From Roseburia porci (lineage in GTDB: Bacteria; Bacillota; Clostridia; Lachnospirales; Lachnospiraceae): 64,000 bases of DNA. This document shows positions 61,480 through 64,000 of the stretch, piece after piece. The notes below the pieces were generated by a model. That model had not been told where the DNA came from and searched no databases. It saw only the letters and a program-made list of their open reading frames with translations. Each line of letters starts with the position of its first letter. Position 1 is the stretch's first letter. The stretch is taken from assembly GCF_009695765.1 (NCBI RefSeq), contig NZ_VUNI01000018.1, positions 1 to 64,000 on the forward strand, given 5' to 3'. A program made the translations under genes and the position numbers.

Positions 61480-62352
61480 ATGGAAAGTAGAATTTCAGGA
61501 ACAACAGGACTTTTAGCATTGATCGGATCACCGGTCGGACATTCCGGATCACCGGCAATGTATAATTACAGCTTTCAGAAGCTGGGACTGGATTATGCTT
61601 ACGTGGCTTTTGATGTAAAAGAGGACAAGGTGAAAGATGCAATCCAGGCAATGAAGACTTTTCATATGCGTGGCTGCAATGTTACGATGCCGGACAAGGT
61701 AGAGGTCGTAAAATACATGGATGAGCTTTCACCGGCAGCACAGATCATCGGAGCAGTAAATACGATTGTCAATGACGACGGAAAGCTGACCGGTCACATG
61801 ACAGACGGAGAGGGATTTGTAAAGAACTTAAAGGCACATGGAATTGATGTAAAAGGCAAGAAGGTTACGGTTGCCGGAGGCGGCGGAGCTGCGACAGCAA
61901 TCCAGGTACAGTGCGCATTAGACGGAGCAAAAGCAATCAGTATTTTTAACCGTAAGGATGCATTCTTTGAGCGTACACTGCAGACTGCAGAGAAGATCAA
62001 AAAGGCTTGCCCGGACTGTGATGTCAATGTATACGATATCGATGATATTGCAAAAATGACCGAGGAGATCAAGTCCAGTGATATTTTTGCAAACGCAACA
62101 ATCGTTGGAATGAAGCCATTAGATGATCAGAGCGTTGTAAAAGACACCAGTGCATTCCGCCCGGGACTTGTTGTTGCGGATGCAGTATACAATCCGACAG
62201 AGACAAAGCTGCTTCGCGAGGCAAAAGAAGCAGGATGCACCTGTGTCGGCGGAAAAGGTATGCTTTTGTGGCAGGGAGTTGCAGCGTTTAAACTCTACAC
62301 AGGACAGGATATGCCGGTAGAAGAAGTACGTGAGAAGTTCTTTGCAGAATAA
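61480..62352 (+). CDS. aroE: Shikimate dehydrogenase family protein
   Basis: A 290-residue NAD(P)-dependent dehydrogenase. Shikimate-site motifs: GSPVGHSGSPAMYN (~15), NVTMPDK with the catalytic Lys (~70), GAVNTIV, then HMTDGEGF with the catalytic Asp (~108) where AroE usually has NTDG. The Rossmann loop is VAGGGGAATAIQ (~128). It may be a catabolic quinate/shikimate paralogue rather than the biosynthetic enzyme, as no other aro gene is near. GGAGGAAAAG precedes the ATG. Confidence 0.85.
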   Translation: MESRISGTTGLLALIGSPVGHSGSPAMYNYSFQKLGLDYAYVAFDVKEDKVKDAIQAMKTFHMRGCNVTMPDKVEVVKYMDELSPAAQIIGAVNTIVNDDGKLTGHMTDGEGFVKNLKAHGIDVKGKKVTVAGGGGAATAIQVQCALDGAKAISIFNRKDAFFERTLQTAEKIKKACPDCDVNVYDIDDIAKMTEEIKSSDIFANATIVGMKPLDDQSVVKDTSAFRPGLVVADAVYNPTETKLLREAKEAGCTCVGGKGMLLWQGVAAFKLYTGQDMPVEEVREKFFAE

Positions 62353-62376
62353 AGATCTGTTACACCGGAATATACA

Positions 62377-62422
62377 TAAAACTCCGGAAAGCCTTGAATG
62401 ATAAGGCTTTCCGGAGTTTTTT
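62377..62422. terminator. Strong terminator after aroE
   Basis: ACTCCGGAAAGCCTT pairs perfectly with AAGGCTTTCCGGAGT around GAATGAT, with A and T runs outside, so it may serve both the aroE gene and the convergent oxidoreductase gene. Confidence 0.93.
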
Positions 62423-62500
62423 ATCTGGATATAAGGAGGGAAAGTTGTTCACGGTCCGGTTAGGATTATTGGGATTTGAAGGGTGTGGACCGATATTGTT

Positions 62501-64000
62501 TTATAAAAAATTGTGGCGGGCAAGAACACTTAAGATATTGCGTCCTTCTTCTGTACCCTCAATGATTCTTCTGGCGCGTTTGCTGTCACCGATATTTACG
62601 ATCTCTACGTTTGTATCGGCAAATGCATCCTCAAGTTCTGAGAGAACCGGGGTATTAGCTCTCATACCGAGGCAGATAAATCCATAATCAAATGGAACAT
62701 CTTCGATGTTTCCTTCCGGAGTTTTTACGATGAATTTATCATTGGTAACTTCCTGAAGTGCAGTGTTTGTCATCTGACGGACATTGTACTTTTTCATTTT
62801 CGCAGTTGTATCGCATTTGGTTACCGGATCAAGTCCGTTACCAATCATAGGAAGCATTTCGACCATAGTAACTTCCGCTCCCTTAGGAGTAAAGAATTCC
62901 ATAACATCAAGACCAACGGCACCGCCACCGATGATGGCAACTTTTTTGCCTTCGAGATTGTCCGGATAATCGTTGATACGGTCAATCATCTTAAGAACGG
63001 TTGCAACATTGCTGTCATCCTGATCCACATAGTCATGAAGTCCTTTGATTGGTGGAAGGGTAGGAACGGAACCGGTTGCATTTACGATGATGTCCGGATT
63101 GAGGTTCTTAACCAGATCCACGGTTGCGGATGTATTGGTAAAAATGAATAAATTGTGCAGTTTCGAAGCACGGTGTTTTAAATATTCCGGGAAGTCGGCA
63201 AGACGTTTTTTATCCGGAATTTTCGAGATCACGGATGCAAGACCGCCAAGCTCCGGTTTTTTCTCAATCAGAAATGTTGTGCAGCCAACTTCTGCAGCTG
63301 TGCAGGCTGCTTCCAGTCCGGCTGTACCACCGCCGATTACGACTACGTTACATGGTTTGTTGATCTTGTGTTTCATGTAATCTTCGCCACTGTTGATTGC
63401 AGGGTTCACGGTACAACGCATTGGCTGGTTTAAGCCGATACGGTGTCCGGCGCAGCCGATATTGCAGGAAATACATTTGCGGAGGTCACATTCATTGCCG
63501 AATTCAACCTTATTTACCCATTCTGGCTCTGCAATCAGACCACGGCCCATTCCGATCAGGTCTGCATCGCCACGCGCAAGAATGTCTTCTGCAACTTTTG
63601 GATCACGGATATTGCCGACCGTCATACATGGCTTATTGTATTTCTCTTTAACGGCTTTTGCCATGTAAGAACGCCATCCGTCTGGAAGGTAATTGGCATC
63701 GATCTGATACTGGATGGAACCATTCAGACCACAGGAAACGTCAAATACATCGACTTCTTTTTCAAAGTACTGCAGATATTCGAGCGTATCGTCCAGAGTG
63801 TTACCGCCTTCTACCATTTCATCGGCACTGATGCGGACAAAAATCGGATAGAACGGTCCAACCTGTCTGCGGACTTCTTCGATGACTAATCTGGCAAATC
63901 TTGCACGGTTTTCCGGAGAACCACCGAACTCGTCGGTTCTCTTATTCATAGTCGGAGATAAGAACTGGCTGATCAGGTAGGAATGACCAGCATGGATCTC
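62501..64000 (-). CDS. NADH:flavin oxidoreductase / enoate-reductase-type protein, 5' end outside the window
   Basis: About 499 C-terminal residues of an old-yellow-enzyme-family protein with the 2,4-dienoyl-CoA/2-enoate reductase layout. The second half of the FMN TIM barrel (RTDEFGGSPENRARF, then MGRGLIAEPEW) is followed by a 4Fe-4S site (KCISCNIGC and the later Cys in RCTVNPA) and an FAD/NAD(P) double Rossmann module (VVVIGGGTAGLEAA, VAIIGGGAVGLDVMEF). Such enzymes reduce activated C=C bonds of enoates, dienoyl-CoA, steroids or bilirubin. The start codon lies beyond 64000. Confidence 0.88.
   Translation of the reverse strand, partial: EIHAGHSYLISQFLSPTMNKRTDEFGGSPENRARFARLVIEEVRRQVGPFYPIFVRISADEMVEGGNTLDDTLEYLQYFEKEVDVFDVSCGLNGSIQYQIDANYLPDGWRSYMAKAVKEKYNKPCMTVGNIRDPKVAEDILARGDADLIGMGRGLIAEPEWVNKVEFGNECDLRKCISCNIGCAGHRIGLNQPMRCTVNPAINSGEDYMKHKINKPCNVVVIGGGTAGLEAACTAAEVGCTTFLIEKKPELGGLASVISKIPDKKRLADFPEYLKHRASKLHNLFIFTNTSATVDLVKNLNPDIIVNATGSVPTLPPIKGLHDYVDQDDSNVATVLKMIDRINDYPDNLEGKKVAIIGGGAVGLDVMEFFTPKGAEVTMVEMLPMIGNGLDPVTKCDTTAKMKKYNVRQMTNTALQEVTNDKFIVKTPEGNIEDVPFDYGFICLGMRANTPVLSELEDAFADTNVEIVNIGDSKRARRIIEGTEEGRNILSVLARHNFL

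Noticed and set aside
1-64000. CRISPR arrays, prophage, integrase genes and known metabolite riboswitches.
   Set aside because: No regularly spaced direct repeats, no phage structural genes or integrases, and no recognisable riboswitch core were seen; the only mobile-element genes are those of the truncated IS3.

Overview
The window looks like chromosome of a spore-forming, chemotactic, starch-using gut Firmicute of the Lachnospiraceae (Roseburia/Agathobacter-like). The family is inferred from the spoIIE/yabPQ/sipL/cotS sporulation genes, a lipoprotein-rich maltodextrin locus, DUF4317 and PrcB-like proteins, TTG/GTG starts with strong Shine-Dalgarno sequences, and AT-leaning codon use. The genus is a guess.

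Layout. 1-1220: a truncated IS3-family insertion ending in a perfect 26-bp fold-back, then a gene remnant. 1564-5233: an AAA-type ATPase, a MATE exporter, a broken SdpI-like gene and an RluA-type pseudouridine synthase. 5321-12294: a very large GGDEF protein, cca, a CotS-type kinase-like protein and a PEGA lipoprotein. 12385-20064: the conserved Firmicute cell-division/sporulation block HU-rqcP-yabP-yabQ-divIC-spoIIE-tilS-hpt-ftsH, including a Spo0A-type promoter before spoIIE. 20330-24458: a hydrolase, two palindromic repeat elements, tRNA-Tyr and tRNA-Leu, and a small module of a regulator plus membrane proteins.

24507-34890 holds a metalloprotease-like lipoprotein and the maltodextrin locus: a LacI regulator divergent from malQ-malE-malF-malG and a surface alpha-amylase. 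Outside the cell the amylase would cut starch, MalE/F/G would import the maltodextrins (the ATPase subunit is not in the window), and MalQ would rearrange them in the cytoplasm. 34894-37251: plsC, two large multi-hairpin elements, a PrcB-like lipoprotein and veg. 37331-44397: a SipL-like spore protein, a CwlO-like NlpC/P60 hydrolase, yqeY, map, a hydrolase, a CYTH protein and an HD protein. 44438-45877: a third repeat of the second family and a DUF4317 gene.

46009-51001 encodes a TetM/EF-G-like GTPase fused to a Rae1/YacP-type NYN nuclease domain, apparently co-transcribed with an araD-like epimerase and an FGGY kinase. 51154-53019 is a chemoreceptor. 53318-60204 is a purine-catabolism-type operon: aminotransferase, NCS2 permease, three-subunit molybdenum hydroxylase and a MocA-like cytidylyltransferase. 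60261-64000: a coiled-coil membrane protein, an AroE-like dehydrogenase, and an enoate-reductase-type flavoenzyme cut by the window edge.

The most unusual items are the GTPase-NYN fusion and two families of intergenic palindromic elements. In both families the stems change between copies while pairing is kept and internal loops stay conserved, as expected of structured RNAs or cruciform DNA.
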